Origin: Amblyornis subalaris
Taxonomy: Eukaryota; Chordata; Aves; Passeriformes; Ptilonorhynchidae
Direction of reading: 5' to 3'
DNA: 64,000 nt
NCBI GenBank assembly: GCA_018881555.1
Contig: JACAXG010000105.1
Coordinates: 860,963-924,962, forward strand
The notes under the pieces were generated by a model, which was given only the letters and a program-made list of their open reading frames with translations, was not told the DNA's origin and searched no databases. Shown piece by piece: positions 1-13,275 of this stretch (positions within the stretch are counted from its first letter, which is position 1; each line of letters begins with the position of its first letter). The position numbers and the translations under genes were made by a program.

Positions 1-239
1 ATCATTAAAAGGTATTTATAGTCAACAGGTAATCAATTGATTGAACATAATCAGTAGATTATACATTTGAAACATTTTGCTCAACTTCACTCAAAACCTA
101 CGTGAGTGACAATTTTAAAAGTACAGTTCCTTGTTTACAGATGGAGAAATGAAATACAAAATAGATGGTCTTATTCCCTATGTGATGATATGCCAGTTGA
201 TATCATCTGAGCTACATCATGATCGTGTTCAAATTTTCA

Positions 240-330
240 GAATACAGAAAAAATCCAAACAACCCACACAAAACCAAGATAAAAACCCACCAGAAAACCC
301 AAACAAAACCAAACAAAAAAACCTTCGAGC
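240..330. repeat. A/C-rich low-complexity tract
   Basis: About 90 bases made almost only of A and C, in irregular units such as AAACC, AACCC and AAAAC. It looks like a decayed simple repeat. A small open frame runs through it, but its lysine, asparagine and proline content simply reflects the base composition. Confidence 0.6.
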
Positions 331-1760
331 TTAACATTTATGATTCTGGATTTGGTCTTGCCAAATAGGAGTGGGAGGGAAGATCAGCGCATACTGACAT
401 CTGAGGAACCGGCAATTTACTTCCTCTCTTATCCGTTATGACAAGCTCCAGGTCAGTATCTTCAGCAAAGTAGGAGTACCTGCTACCTTTAAGTGTGGCA
501 GCTGGGAAAAAAGTACACTGTTCAAAGGCGCGCCCCTCCCCTTATATTTCATCTTAATTAATTTATCCAGTGCCCAAAAACCTTTTATGCTTGGTAGCCA
601 AGCCTTTGCTGTGTCGCGAGAGCAGTGCAAAGACCAGTCAGACCTGCCTGCCTCAGCTGTGGTGTTGTGCAAACCTTTTCCAGCCTCTTCAGGCTAAAGT
701 AGCAAACAACGTTTAATGGCGTATAATTGTGCCCTTCTTGGGATTATTCACCTGTCACTTCATAAAACACACACAGGAGCCCCATTAAGATTTGTTTTAT
801 TTGTCTCAGTAGTTATTGACTCTGTTCTTCTTTATGATGATGTAAATCACTTTTCTGAAGGGAATTATATTAGTTTAAAAGAGCTTGGACAGGAAAATCA
901 CGGTTGTTCCATTTCTGGAAAACGAACAGTACTATGTCTCTCTAAATGAGTAGGCAGGCTTTTTTGCATTGATCCAAACTTCTGTAAGTCTCATCTTTCT
1001 ATATTACTGTAAATGTAAAAAAAAAAAAGAGGGCAATACACTACTTATCTAAAGGAACTGATGCAGAGCTGCCCATCCAAAGCAGGTGCTGTCCACAAAC
1101 AATCCTTTTCTTCAAGGCATTATGGTTTAAGTCCTTTGGGCATAAGACAGCCCTATTACAGAGATTCTCAAGATCCTCTTCTGTCCTAAATATTTAAATC
1201 ATGTATGTGCAAAAGACTACATCATGTAAAACAGATAAATCCAGCTGAACCCATACCATGATATATAGATTTGTTTATTCAAGCTTTACATACGGTTGCT
1301 ACATTTTGGGATTGGTGAACAGCTGGAAAAGCAGCAGGTTGCCACAGACATATGGGGAAAGAACAATTTCATATGTTTTTTGTATTACACACAGGGTTCA
1401 GCTCAGATGCAATGCTAGATGGGATATCTGAACTTTTGGAGCGGTAAAACAGAATAGGTGTTGGGACTGAGGTGAGGCCCCTTTGGGCATGTGCCGTGAA
1501 ATGTTACTGTCCATTTCATCAGCAACTTCTCACTATTTTCAGTAACCTCATCTGGGCTGTTCATGTGAATAATATGAGAGGCTATCACCCTAACTTGATT
1601 AGTTTGCACCTTCAAGGAAATTGGCTCCTTATGTTCCTTTGCTAGAGGCAATCTGTGTTATATTCCAGGCAGCTACACAGTTGTCTTCCCTTCTGTCCAT
1701 ATCCCCTTTTAGGTTACTCAGGAAAGTAAATTGTGCTCTAGAATTATTGCTGCTCTTCTC

Positions 1761-1814
1761 TAATGAAAGTATAGTTTTTATTTCATTTATAGGTTAATGA
1801 AAGTATAGTTTTTA
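1761..1814. repeat. 20-bp direct repeat, 34-bp period
   Basis: The 20-mer starting TAATGAAAGTATAG occurs exactly at 1761-1780 and again at 1795-1814, separated by 14 bp. It looks like a small local duplication. No function is implied. Confidence 0.8.
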
Positions 1815-1890
1815 AGGGGAACAAGAGGTATCTCAAGTACAAGTAAGAACAGCTGTGAGTCTCTTTGCTCCTGGTTGTATTTTTGAGATT

Positions 1891-1910
1891 TTGGTTGGTT
1901 GGTTGGTTGG
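1891..1910. repeat. (TTGG)n microsatellite
   Basis: Five uninterrupted TTGG units, followed by a T run. Confidence 0.85.
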
Positions 1911-3504
1911 TTTTTTTGTTTTCATTTTGAGGTCTACTTCTCATTTAAATTGTCTGAGAAACAGTATAAAAGCACAGGTTGGTAAATATTAGAACTCAGT
2001 TTTAAGACCTAGAGATGTAGTAAGTTAGGACATTGCTTCTACTTGGGGTTTGACTTTGATTAAGAAATTGTGAATTCACTCACATAGCTGCATGTTTATT
2101 CTACTATACTCTAAAGAGTTTTTCCCTTTGTATCCTTCAGGTATGGAATGTTCTAATGTAGTGCTGAAGCTATTTAAAATAGTTGTGCTGTGGTTGCTGT
2201 GGCAAAGAAGTAGAAAACTCTTCTTACAATACAAATTGCTGGAGGAGGGCAACTTCATTTTGCTCTCAAGAGTAAGCAATATGAGGAGGTCACCTACAGA
2301 TGCATAAAGGAAGCGTTAGAGCCATTATAACAGTCATTGGGTTACAATGTCTCAAAAATTACATTAAGAAGCAAATGAGGGGGTGTCTTCTAAAATGCTG
2401 TGATTTAATAAGATATCTCAGAGTGAGGTCATTCACACTGGGACTGATAATACCGCTAAATTAAAGGGAAGGTCACTTTTATGTAATGTTAATCATACAA
2501 ATTCCTCAAATATGACTGTTACGGTAAGGCATTTTATGGATCTTTGCATTCTATGACCTTTATTTGTGTTAGCATTATAGCTAAAAATCCATTAATATAT
2601 GAGAGCAGAAAAAGGTCACCTTTTATTTTATTATTTAAGGGTTTGGGGGTTTTAGCACATGTTGTATACCATAGATTCACTGTAAAACATGTCTTACATG
2701 TAAAATATCTTACAGGATATTTTCTTCGTAGGATTGCCTTTTATATACAGTCAGATTAAAAAATGGAATTTCTAGACTTGGGTTTGGAAGGAAAAGGAAT
2801 ATTTCAAGGAAAAATATACAATTCCCTGCCTGATTGCTATCCCATATTATGCCAAGTGGACATAAAGCACCCATTCCTATAAACTGTTTTCAAGAGACCT
2901 TAAATCCTTGCAATAGTATTTCCGTGGGGTTTTATTATGGAGTCGGTTATAAAAACAGCATGAAAGCATAACTGTTTTATAAGGAATGACTGGGGAGCTT
3001 TTTTTTTTCCCCTCAAGATTACTTTGTTGACGTGACTACATAAGCGCAGATGTTTTTCAAAATACTGTAATAAGATGGGAAGGACAAAAGCAATTTTAAA
3101 CTATAATTTTCATACAAATTTTCTAGAATTTTTTTTAATATATCTCTGTGGATTTTCCACAGGGAACAGAAAGTCCAGAACACCTTCAAATGTTTTGACA
3201 GTAGACTTTTAAATGGGAAGCCTTCTAGGAAAATTACTCAAGACACACATCTAAACATTGGTAAAGATCAAGTATCAATTACTGCATGTTTTTCACTGTT
3301 TTTCAAGAATGAAAAAATATCTTTCTTTATCTGGAGTGGGAAAATAGTGTACCTCCACAGCGTAGATTTTTTTTTTCCCTCCTGAATGGTATAATATCCT
3401 CTGAACTCTTAATGACAGTCATGGTTGTGGTACCCTGCAGAGTGTTACACAGTGTATACAAAATAGGACCAGTTATTAGTGGTGCCATTGAAACAGAAGT
3501 GCTG

Positions 3505-3553
3505 CTGGAGTCAATGGGTTTCCAAAATTTTATGCTATCTGAGAATCTGGCCC
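3505..3553. repeat. Possible ancient amniote interspersed repeat relic
   Basis: GGAGTCAATGGG is followed about 25 bp later by CTGAGAATCTGGCCC. This pairing resembles a motif I associate with very old repeats scattered through amniote genomes, where a 'gaagtcaatgggag' block is followed by 'gatcaggccc'. I cannot name the family, and the match is short and diverged. Confidence 0.3.
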
Positions 3554-6518
3554 TCGATTCTTAGTTGTTAGTGAACTCATGCTCTCAAACTAAAAAGACC
3601 ACAAGAGATGAGAGGGATAAATATCCCTACATCATAGAGGAAATTAAGGATTACAATAAGGCATCACAATTTACCACATGACTTAGTTAACAGCCTTGCA
3701 AGTTTATAGGAAAAATTCGTGATGGATTTTAAGATGTTTCTTCAAGGGTACATTTTTCTTGTCATGGCAAGACATACTGTTTTAGATTGGCTTAAATAAT
3801 TTTTCTTTAGATGTATGCAGTTCTATTTTTTCCAGTCTTTTCCCTATTTTTTCTTGAAGTCTCACTCAATTCCTTGGCTTCCTATCTCTTCCTGTGCCTA
3901 CCATTGTCTTCCTCATAATACCCGAGATAAACTAGAAGGGTGAGTCAGGATAGGGAGCATGCCAAGGCTCTGAATGCACAGCCAGGAGTGCCAAGTGCTT
4001 CTGAAATAGGGTACAAAGAGCTGGCTGTGTCTTATGTCTGATATGAGCTATTGTAACACTTCGTTTTCCTCTTCTTTACATGAGAAAAGATGCATCAATA
4101 GTTTATTACATTATTTAATCATTAGGCATCATTCCAGATGACCATGTCTTTTTTTTTTCTCCTCAAAAATAATCAGCACAACCTTCTGCTGTAAATAGAG
4201 GGTATAAATTGGTGATTATACCTATTTTCCCTCACAGCAGAGCACATAATAAGGCATAAGTCTTTTTCACCCCTGTCCCCTTATTGGAACAATAACAAGA
4301 TGAGCCTTCAGGCTTCTGAGGCTATAAATCATCTAAATAGGAACCAAGACTCATGTTTTTCCTAATTTATCATATTGTCATTTATTATAGATACCCCTTC
4401 ATCTAAACTCTCCTAGCACTATATCTTGTTCATCTTCTTAAGGCAGCTCTCTCAATTGCTGTTATGCATCTTATATTTCTGCATTTACTCATGGCTATTC
4501 TCACATCTACTTCCCCAACTTTGTCACTCCCACTACCCCCTCTCACCTCCTGCCTACTGCTCCAGTGTTTCCTTTCTGCTAGTCCCACCTCCATATTCAG
4601 GGTGAATAATATCTTAGAATACTTTCAGGTACTCAAATTGTTGTGCTGCAATGCATTTCTCAGCCAAATTCAGCCTTTCTTATCTTACCTAACATTTAAG
4701 CCAGTATTAAATTTTTAATAATTGATGCAGATTACCTGTCACAGTCTAAATTACTAATCTCTGTTCTTTGTAGCTTCGTTTTCTTCTAGAGATCATTTTT
4801 ATTTTCTTTTTCACTAGGGTAAAATTTACTTAGATCATTCAATAAAATCTGGTTGTGTGAACATCTGAAGATTTAAATATAGAACATTTCAAGATGATTG
4901 CTTCATTTTACTTCAGGTTACTGATAAACTGAGCTCCTCCATTTCCTACTGGAACATTTCCAGAAAGATACAAAATTATTATCTGGTGAATGCACAATCT
5001 TCTATTTGTGTTTCTTGAAGCAAGCTATATCAGGTCATCATTCATTTTTTACATTAATGAAAATTTCTGACTAAAAACTGATATGTGATATGGTTAAATA
5101 ATTTCATAAATGAGCTTGAATTTTGGAAAAAAAATCTGAAAGCTGGGACACTGAGTAAATTGATAAGTTTTATATTTGTCAAGTTTTTCACTAAAGAATT
5201 GAAATTTTCAGCTTTTTGAACAGTGATGGTCGTTTCTATATACAAGATGAGAACCTGAAAAAGAAGTAAAATTTAAGTCTCTCTTTCTCTGTGAAAATAA
5301 ACAGCACAATCCTTAATGTCAAAAACATACTTCCTAAATATGAGATATAATTAATTTGACTTTTTAAAACATTTTACAAATGTTAATTCTTACACTATGT
5401 AATCTAAAACCTTTATATCCTCTACCTATCTAAAAATCATTAAAATAATTGAAAGTAGCTTAATATCAAAATACCATTTTTAAAATTCAAATGTGTTCTC
5501 CATGGTGCGGTGCGCATTGAGAGCAAATATTTTCAGGTTTCAGTGTTTGTTCTAATGTAAGAAAAAAATGCATAAATGCTGCAGAACTAGGACAAATATG
5601 GGTCTATAAATAGCAATCAGTCTCAGTGAAGCACAGCAACTTAATCTCCATTTGCAGCTATTCTGAGCACAAAGTTAGGTTGAAGGACATGAAACTTGTT
5701 TTGGTTCCCACTGTCTTCCCATCACTGTTGTCACTCCAAGCATTGCCCTGTTCTCCACCTGTCCTGTACTTCTCTAATCTCTCAAATTTATCTCTCTGTA
5801 TTTTTCTCATCCTTGACATCTCAGATTCTTACTTTCCTTCTTCTGATGCTCAACAGAGTAGAGTCCTCCTTGAATTTTCATCCTACTGAGAATTAGATCT
5901 GTTATCCTTAGGCTTCTTGAAAGAAGCACAGAGAAAACACTATTTTAAAGGGTAGGAATATCTTTATACTTGCTGAATCTTTCCAAATAAAATGAAATTT
6001 TTTTAGCTAGAAGAACAGCTGTTACTCTTTCCTAATCCTGCTAAACCAGGTAGAGCTTCTTGATGGCGTGTAGGAACAAAACATATAGGAGTATAATGTA
6101 ATATATGACAGAGAGTAAAGGAATATAGTACATATAATAGCACATAGGAGCATAAATCAAACTGTGATTGGGAGCTGTTAGGTAGGCATGTCGCCCTTGA
6201 TCAATATAGCTCTCACATGAAGTTTCTGTCTACTACAGTCTTCTGAGGTTGAGTCAAATCATTTGTCAGAAAAGCTGTGGCAGAGTGGAAAGAAAAGGGA
6301 CTTCCTTAGAGTTGCTTTTTGTGTCATTCCAAACCATTTTCTTGAAAGGTAGCAGAGCTTATTCTCAAAATAGAATTGGCAAGAGTCCTCAGCTTATACC
6401 TCATAAACACTCTGATATCTCTCAGAGCTTAATACCCCCTAGAATATGATTTAAGTCTTCTCTCTGGGGCAATTTGGCTTAGGATGTATGAACCAGTGTC
6501 TGGGGGATTTAGGATGAT

Positions 6519-6650
6519 GCATTATTATTTTCCACAGTCACCTACACAGCACCCTGAGGTAAGATGCTGATGTGTCTAATGTCATACAGGAAAGCAATGT
6601 CAGAGCTAGGATTCAAATTGTTTCCCAGACATATTTCTGATCCCTTCAGG
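6519..6650 (+). repeat. MIR-like ancient SINE relic
   Basis: The run of blocks 'attattattttccacag', then 'gtcatacaggaaagcaatgt', then 'cagagctaggattcaaat' follows the order of the MIR family core: a Pol III-derived SINE with a block like 'ttacagatgagg', then 'ggtcacacagc', then 'cagagctgggattcgaac'. Many positions differ, as expected for an element inserted before mammals and birds split. A related CORE-SINE or L2-type 3' end would look similar. Orientation is plus. Open frames overlapping it are not genes. Confidence 0.45.
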
Positions 6651-9600
6651 TGTAGAAGGCTGTCAGTCTCAAAAAATATTACTCTAAGTGGTCAGAGTAA
6701 CCAGTCGCTCAGCAAGAGATTGCTGTATGCATCCTGTCAGAAGCAGATAAGGAGGCAAGCAGCATTAATGGGATCAGTAGTAGCCCACAGCTCTGTGGTG
6801 CTGGTTGCTGCCTGGGATAGCATGGAAAGGAAGGGAGTGGGAGTGGGTTTCTCAGTATTTTGTAAATTCTGGCTGGGTACAATTTCTCTGCTGCATCTTG
6901 GACTGATGTTCTTTTCTGAGGTTTTCAAGTCCAAGCACACTGAATAGTTTGGTGTGCAAGTGGGCATGACTGACTGTCTGCAGATTGTCCTTCAGACAGA
7001 GCCTGGGCAGTCCATGGAGCATGCAAGGATTTGAGGAACCCCTGCACTCATCTATCCAGTGAAGGACAGACAAACTAACTCTGGGAAAAACCAACTGCCT
7101 TTGTTCAAGGGAGCCAGCTTGTGCTTGGTTCCTGTTACACGCATCTAGAGCAGCAGATACCAACTTTATCTGCATCATAGAAAAGTCCTGGAGTACAAGA
7201 TCAGCCTGGTTTGTTATCATGGAGTCCATGCTACTGCACAGAGGGAGCTAAAGTGATTATGAGAACAGGAAGGCATTATCCTTCCCAAGACACCACTACT
7301 TCATCTTAATCTGCTACTCTCAGTATTATAGTTTCATGGTTTGCTGCTGGTTTTTACTGCACTTACTTTAGGTCTCAGGGCTGCTGGGTGGCCAGGACAA
7401 AACAGCAGACCCGCAGGAAGCAACAGCACCAAGAATTAGAAAGCTGACAGGGAATAAGGACTTCACAGAGGCAGTTGCAGGGTTGGATAGTGAGGAAAAA
7501 AGAACCGGTCAGCTACCAGGTTTATAAGAGAGGTGTTGGGGAGTCAGTGTCCCAGAACAAGCTAACTGATTCAGATTTGAAGGAAACTCATTAATTTATA
7601 ATAGGGGATAAGCCTAGTTCTTGCATTTTCTTCATGCAGGATCCTGGTTAGATACTGCTTTGCCCTAATCAAAGTAAGTTTCTTGTACCCACTATCTCTC
7701 ACAGCCCTTTACCCAGAACCCTTTGTAAGGAGAAGAAATGGGCTGAGAAGCAAATGCACCTTACCAGTGTAAATGTTAATGTTGCTATGTTCTCAGTTTA
7801 ACAAAATAGTCAAGAATTTTCAAAGCCTTGAGTAGTGCTTTTTCAGTAGTAGAATTCATCAGGTTTTTATCTTCTATATGTATGTTCTTCAGCTTTATGT
7901 GACTTTCCTGTAAGGAAACAGGCTCTAATTCGTATGCTACTTCTGAAGCATGACCTTGGTGTGTCTTGCGTATTGATTAAGACAGTAGAGATACCTGAGT
8001 ATTTGAGCTCTATCAGGTCATTTCAGTATTATGTCCAATTTAAACAGCTTTAATTTGGTTTTTATATAAATGTCACATCACCAAATAGGGTTTTTTTTGT
8101 CTGTCAGTGTAGTTTAGCCATGCAGGGCAGTTTGCAATTAGCTCATATGGTGTTCTGGAGCTCTGAAGGCACAGCTGGCATACGCAAACAACCTTTCTTT
8201 CTATCCCTGCCTTCGCCAGTCCTGTCTGCCAGAAAAGTTGGCTCTGCACACAGACCTCATGTTCACTTTGCTATCCTCTCCTTCCCTTCCCTCTCAAGAT
8301 CTGCTGGTCTATGAAGGGGGAGCTGTGGTTTTGCCTACTTTCTTGTACACCATGTAGAAGTGGCAGATGAAAAAATTAATTGTAGATGAAGATATAAAAG
8401 CCCATGAGCTCTTCTCTCTGAAACCTTTCTCTGTGGCCCTTTTTATCTCTTAAGGCCAGAACTCCATATTACTCCAAGAAATGACTGCACCTTGTGGATA
8501 CAACCAAACCTTTACTAAATAACCTTCAGTCATTTCCACCATCTAATTCCTTTACTTCTAAGTTTTATTTTTGCTGTTGTTAAAAAATACTGTGCTACAG
8601 TGTCAATGACAGAATTTGTTTCTGTTTACCAGTTAACCTGAGTTTTGGAAGGCGAGGGTTATATATGATCAGAAACATCAGTCTGATGTACAAAGTTGTC
8701 TTTGCCCTTCTTGGAGGCATTAATATAGTGATTCTGGGGTAGGCACGTTTCCTTCTAAATGCACATGGAGGTGCACACTAAGATAAGTGACATCTGCAGT
8801 AAGAGAGCAGGGTGAGAACTACTGTGCTTGATGTGCTTGTGTTGCTTGAAGCAGAGATAACCAAATAGAGGCGATTGTTTTGGTGCATTATAAACCTGTG
8901 AAAGAGAAGGTTGAGAGAAGGAAGGGGAGAAACCTGCTTTTAAATGCCTTTGTCCCCCGAATGTCCCAAATGTACAAGGACGTCCTAGAAGAACACTAAT
9001 CCCGTGACTAGTCTTCAAGATTTTCATGGGACCACTGATGCTCAAAATTAAATATGCCCTTAGCAGCATGTCTTCAGGGAATAATGCTAAGAAGCAGCAT
9101 CTCCCATTGGCTGCTGACAGTCATCTCTTTCTCACCCTGTGTGCCTCCTGATCATGCAGAAAAATGCTTTCTGTGAAGCAATGATGTAATTCCGTCTCAT
9201 AAAAGAACAGCCCTTGAGAGAACAGCCACAACGATTTTGCATCACACAAAAGTGATATATAACAACCTCGTCAGTCAACATTTTAACTTTCATTTACACT
9301 GCCCTGTTGCAGCAACGGTGAGGATTTTAAGCTTTAAAATAAACTAAAAAGATGCTATATCACATCGTAAAAGCTGTCTCTAAATAATTTCTAAAATAAT
9401 GTTTTTATTTTTTCTTTTGAAAATACATAATGTAAAAAGGAATTAACAGTACGTTAATAAGGATAATAAAGAAAGCTTCCACAAAGAGAAGGGAGGGTTA
9501 TGTAAGGGAACCCTGTGCACCCCCTGAAATGTTTGTGCATCTAAGATATCAATCTGTCGCAGGCAGTATAGGCTGACCTTGTTCACTGGGTAAAGCTGAA

Positions 9601-10430
9601 ATGGAAAATTGAACTGCAGCTTTGGGATCATAGGAGCAGCCAAAGGTCATCCGCCACTCAGGAACTGCCAATGCATATTCCCTGCTGACTCCATCTAATC
9701 CACGGCTAGCTGCTTTCAGTCACCTAGATAGGATCTTTACGCTGCAGCAAAGGCCTCCTTCAGGGGAGCATCTTCCTAAGTAATTTTCTGCAAAACAGTG
9801 TTTCTTTTGGGCACATCTTGAATCCTGTTTAAAATAAGGAAAGCAAATAAAGTGTTTTGAACATTGAACATGTTTTTCCAGTTTATAAAGATCATGTATA
9901 TCTGGCTGTGCCCTATACTGAATTCCTGCTAAGGAGTAAATACACCATTACAAGCAGACTTGAGCCAAAAAGACACAGGATAAAGGCTTGAACTTTCAGG
10001 TTTTCTTTAAGATCCTGTGCTGATCTCATCACTGATCACATAGTATGGCATCAAAACATCTAGCAGTGCTTTTCACAAAACTACAAGACAGTCCAGATAC
10101 AGAACTCTGATTTCATTTTTATCAGGATTAATGGATTTTTAAGAATTTTCCAGTGACAGTCTTATTTCCTCATTAAAGAGGATTCTATCAAATAAATTCA
10201 AAAGAATAAAACTGTGAAGTCACATCTGCCTTAAGTGTAGGATACCTCTTGATCCAGACAACACACAGACTATATATATACACCCATGTCATTAAAGAAA
10301 GCAGAAATATGTGGTATCCATCACTAGACACATGTTGCCAGAGTTCCTGCCTCTGAGCACTGCAGCCTGTCAGAGGTTTATCCCTTTGTGCGTCAGAAGG
10401 ACTTGCATCTTCATAAACTGAAACCACATG

Positions 10431-10445
10431 CACACACACACACAC
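10431..10445. repeat. Short (CA)n microsatellite
   Basis: A run of CA dinucleotides, about seven units long. Confidence 0.8.
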
Positions 10446-12058
10446 TTCTATTTTTCTCTCTTCCTATTTATACCTCTTCGATTCTTTGAAGTAAGAGGTC
10501 TGATCTTTTATTATATCAAGCATGAATGTGTCTCCTATATTTAGCAACCTGAAAAAAACTTTGCACAGGTGCATCCCAAACCACTCTACTTTCTAGCTGT
10601 TGTTATCTATCCCAGTTTTCTTCTAAATTGTATGGCATTATGTTTCCTAGAGACATTTGAATGTTGTCTGTTTCTTATTTTGTTCTTATTTCAAGTTAAT
10701 TTTGGGTGTTTCTTCGATATTATAAATGTGTTGATGCTTCCTACATATCCTGATTAGAATAATTTTTTTTTCATATTCCAGTATCTCTAGAGCTCTGCAC
10801 TTCATGTAATCCTTTACATGTGTCAATTGAAAATGAAATACTACTATAAAATCAAAAGAATGACTGTGAACGTTTGCATTAGGTTCTATACACCTATGAA
10901 TTGAACTTTAATTATTCACATCACCCCAGCATATGGAAGGAAAATGGGGACATCTCTGTATTTCTTGTAAAAAATTCTAAGCTCTTTGAAGTCTTTTGAA
11001 AGATATTTTTAGGCGAGAGCTCAGTTTCTGTCAGTCACAGGTATAAAAGGAAAGCGACTGTGCATGTGTTGTGTGCATGCGTGTGCGTCCGTAAACAAAC
11101 TTGTTTAAGAATTCTCAATTTCCCAGCAATATTGATTTCTGAGATACTGATTATCAACTAGGGTTGTCTGTCATACAGAGAATATTCATTACTTCACAAA
11201 GACATACAGAGCGTCTTCATGGGTTTTGACTCAAAATATCTGAAAGTGGTTTGCATAACTTCATGAATTAACATCACTCAGGACTGTAGTTTCATTATGA
11301 TACAGGTATGATTTTAGAATACACATCACTCAAAATGGAAATTTTTGAGCATAATAATAATTCTAAAGAAGAAGAAAAAAAGCAATTTAGTAAGTATTTC
11401 TGTTCTGGAGAAAAAGCCAAATGTTCTGGTTATATCACAGAATGAGGAAAAGCATTTTCTACTTGAATTGTAACTAGAGGTTAAACAGAAGCTACTGAAG
11501 TTAAACAATTTCAAGTTACCATCTGTAGTTACCTTGCATCTAAAAGCCTTGAAATCAAGGAGCTCTCTGGATTATTGATAGTGATTTTTTATTTTCCTTG
11601 GAACAACTAGAGAAATTCCATAAGCATGGAAGATAATTGCTGTTACATCTAATTGCTATTATCTGAGAAGAGTAAATAAGCCAACCTGGGAAGTATAAAC
11701 TTACAGGAAAAGCAAAGCAACAATAAATGGGCCTCAATTAGGAAAGCATTAACCAAACTTAGTATAATAAAAGACAATCAGAAAAACAAAAGAAAAATTG
11801 TTCCCTTCAAACACAGTTTCATTTTAATAAGAAGACAATTTCTTTTGATAAATATGGTTCATATTTTATATTTAAAATAGTGTAGGACAAAGATTCAGCA
11901 TTGTTAATTATTTTTATATGAAAAGTGGGGGAGTTAAAATTTACCAATAAATCAAAAGGGCTAAGTACTAGCTAGATAACATCTCTCAAACGAATATGTA
12001 GAAGGAATCTTCTGCTATTCTGAAGGGGTCAGTCTCCTTTTAGTTAGTGTATAGTGAA

Positions 12059-12095
12059 TATACATATATATATATATATATATATATCTATATAA
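12059..12095. repeat. (TA)n microsatellite
   Basis: About 35 bases of alternating T and A with single C interruptions near each end. It is likely length-polymorphic. Confidence 0.9.
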
Positions 12096-12894
12096 AAAGT
12101 GTTCAGTTGACACAGAAATTAGAGTACTGATAAATGATGAAATAAATAGTACGTTTTATAGAAAGTACTGTGGCAAAATCCAAATAAGGTCCTCAGCCTT
12201 TATGCACAATCTATATCAGTCACCTTAAGGCCTACAGACCTATATCAATCCACGGGTAAAGTCCTTCCATTGCTTCAATCTGTAGTGTTGATAAAATTCC
12301 CCTGTGATCCTGTACCCATTTGAAAACTAAATGAAGAACCTTGATACAGAAACAGTACAGAGAAATTTCATAAAGTGTTTAAGCAAGTGAAAAGTAAAAT
12401 ATACATTAAAAGACTGAGGAAGCTCTTTATAAAATAAAACATAAAGTAAAATTGTCCATGGCAGTACTGAGGTTGTGGGTAACAATCATTTGTTCTGAAT
12501 GACATTTGGACAAGAACTAACCTCAGGGAAGCCCTGAAATCTGTGTTATGTAAGCAATAACGATTGCTGAGGTTGTTTTGGGTTTATGAGCTAGGAATTT
12601 ATGAAAACCTGTATCTTGGCCAGGATACCATCATAGAAATCAATTTCTAAGGCTAATACCTGAAAAACCTAGAAGATTATACTGAAGACCAGGTAGGGGT
12701 GAACTGTTCGTTTTATTGGACATCATTAAGCAAAGAAAAATGTATTTCATGTAGCTTAATTCCTTGGTGCTGAAATCTCATCATGTTTTGAGAAATCCCA
12801 TATATCTTAAGTATTTTCTTTCCTGTTTCCTATACTAACAAGAAAAAAAAAATTCTAATTTAATTTTTTTTAAAATGTTTTCCTGAGAAATGGG

Positions 12895-12941
12895 AGACCT
12901 CTTCTCAGGGTGAATGGAGGTCCTCTTCTCAGGGTGAACGG
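12895..12941. repeat. Two-copy tandem repeat, unit about 23-24 bp
   Basis: The core CCTCTTCTCAGGGTGAA occurs in two adjacent copies (12895-12917 and 12918-12941). They differ by one inserted base and a few substitutions. Confidence 0.8.
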
Positions 12942-13204
12942 TGAGAGATTAACATGGTCCAGAGGGTGACACTTTGCTGGAAGCATTCAAATTGGCTTTT
13001 CTTACAAATATCAACAATACACAACACAGAAACCAGAAACAACCTTTGTCTTAGGTTAAACCTTTATCAAACTCTGCAACTAGTATGTCTGAAACTTTTC
13101 CTCTCTGTGTACTGGTAAATAATAAAACATTTTTGGAACTTTATATAGATGGATCTCAGAATATTCTACAAAAGTATTCTTCTGACATTTGAGAGATATG
13201 TATA

Positions 13205-13275
13205 ACTCTCAACTCATTTTACAGCAGAGGATACCAAGTGTGAGAGAAATTGAGTAATTTTCTTCATGTCATGGA
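13205..13275 (+). repeat. MIR-like ancient SINE relic
   Basis: CTCATTTTACAGCAGAGGAT, then a GAGAGAAATTGAGTAA block, then a 'cttcatgtcatgg' block, follow the MIR order: 'cattttacagatgaggaaact', 'cagagaggttaagtaa', 'cttgcccaaggtcac'. Identity is patchy, so an old MIR or L2-related 3' end is the likely source. This is pattern recognition from memory, not an alignment. Confidence 0.5.

Larger units (their letters stand above)
1..6518. other. AT-rich intergenic or intronic DNA, no gene seen
   Basis: No coding region can be supported here. Open frames are under 90 codons, lack recognisable domains and show no convincing exon structure. Minor content includes an A/C-rich low-complexity run (about 240-330), a 20-bp direct repeat (1761-1814), a TTGG microsatellite (1891-1910) and a possible ancient repeat relic near 3505-3553. 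The rest is unremarkable AT-rich vertebrate-type sequence. Confidence 0.6.
6651..13204. other. Intergenic or intronic DNA, no gene seen
   Basis: Frames here reach about 125 codons but overlap each other on both strands and resemble no protein family I know. Simple repeats lie at 10431-10445 (CA), 11061-11091 (TG-rich), 12059-12095 (TA) and 12895-12941 (tandem duplication). Nothing else recognisable was found. Confidence 0.6.

Noticed and set aside
6564..7229. Frames of 127 (plus) and 125 (minus) codons
   Set aside because: They overlap each other and partly a MIR-like relic; no domain was recognised.
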